Translations under genes and position numbers: made by a program
Source: Treponema sp.
GTDB lineage: Bacteria > Spirochaetota > Spirochaetia > Treponematales > Breznakiellaceae
DNA length: 5,781 nt
NCBI GenBank assembly: GCA_031288575.1
Contig: JAITRD010000292.1
Coordinates: 1 to 5,781 of the forward strand
Direction: 5' to 3'
The notes under the pieces: model-generated
The model's database searches: none
What the model saw: only the letters and a program-made list of their open reading frames with translations
Told to the model about the DNA's origin: nothing
Shown: one piece after another, positions 5,351 to 5,781 of the stretch
How the letters are laid out: every line of letters begins with the position of its first letter
How positions within the stretch are numbered: the stretch's first letter is position 1

Positions 5351-5781
5351 ATGGGTTTTATAGACAAACGGAAGGGGCTGCCCTTTCTGCTGACGGCTTT
5401 TATCATCCTGGCGGATCAGGGGGTAAAAACCCTGATCGTAAAAATTTGGTCCCAAAACGGGAGCATGATTAAAGATGTTTTTGGCAACGGCCTTTTGTAT
5501 ATCGTCCATGTACGGAATAAAGCCATTGCCTTTAGCCTGGGAGAAAATCTGCCGGAATTTATCCGGCCCGCCCTTTTTATCATCCTGCCGGTGATAGTCC
5601 TGGTTTTTTTGGTCAGATACTATTGGAAATCCCCTGATTTTTCCGGCCTCCAACGCTGGGCCGTGGCGGGAATTATCGGCGGCGGCTTGGGAAACATCAT
5701 TGACCGGATATTCCGCCCCGACGGGGTGGTGGATTTTATCAGCGTGAAATTTTACGGCTTCCTGGGGCTTGAACGGTGGCC
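5351..5781 (+). CDS. lspA: lipoprotein signal peptidase (signal peptidase II), cut by the right window edge
   Basis: This inner-membrane aspartyl protease removes signal peptides from prolipoproteins after diacylglyceryl modification. The first 143 residues are present. They include membrane segment 1 with the conserved ADQGVK (21-26), the periplasmic part with RNKAIAFSLG (55-64), segment 2 (about 71-90), and segment 3 with GGGLGNIIDR (110-119) and VVDFI (126-130). D118 is the first catalytic aspartate by alignment with known LspA proteins. The second, in an F-N-x-A-D motif, should lie just past the window end, as should segment 4. The N-x-G-A-A-F-S motif of most LspA proteins is here NKAIAFS, a variant. 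The start is fixed by GGGAG 5 nt upstream, and the 9-nt gap from nif3 indicates one operon. Spirochaetes are rich in lipoproteins, so the gene is expected to be core. Confidence 0.93.
   Translation, partial: MGFIDKRKGLPFLLTAFIILADQGVKTLIVKIWSQNGSMIKDVFGNGLLYIVHVRNKAIAFSLGENLPEFIRPALFIILPVIVLVFLVRYYWKSPDFSGLQRWAVAGIIGGGLGNIIDRIFRPDGVVDFISVKFYGFLGLERW

Overview
This window reads as a piece of a spirochaete chromosome, most likely Treponema-like and of moderate to high GC. That assignment is an inference. It rests on the look of the LspA and HDOD proteins, on base and codon use, and on no search. The left quarter (about 1-1450) is clearly richer in A+T than the rest and looks acquired; the remainder is core metabolism and signalling.

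Layout, left to right. (1) The N-terminus of an unrecognised minus-strand gene runs off the left edge (1-118) and has its own well-formed sigma70-type promoter at 145-173. (2) A short gene-free stretch (174-281) holds small palindromes and a stopless minus-strand frame with no start codon. (3) A D12-class DNA N6-adenine methyltransferase lies on the minus strand (282-1424). (4) Threonine synthase, thrC, is on the plus strand (1512-2894), with a consensus-like promoter, a perfect Shine-Dalgarno and a rho-independent terminator. It carries an in-frame insertion of about 30 residues made of two GC-rich hairpins. (5) A 511-residue minus-strand protein (2883-4418) joins a GHKL/histidine-kinase-type ATPase fold to an HDOD domain. 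It converges on thrC and overlaps its 3' end by 12 bp. (6) On the plus strand follow a Nif3/YbgI-family metal-binding protein (4580-5341) and, 9 nt later, lspA (signal peptidase II), cut by the right edge. These two form an operon.

The methyltransferase and the partial gene beside it may be the two parts of a restriction-modification or orphan-methylation module, but the partial gene is too short to say. The methyltransferase and thrC are divergent and their promoters overlap physically. thrC and the HDOD gene are convergent, and the thrC terminator lies inside the HDOD coding sequence. The HDOD gene and nif3 are divergent across about 160 bp, where nif3 has a -10 box so close to its ATG that the mRNA may be leaderless. 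I found no rRNA, tRNA, CRISPR array or complete insertion sequence.
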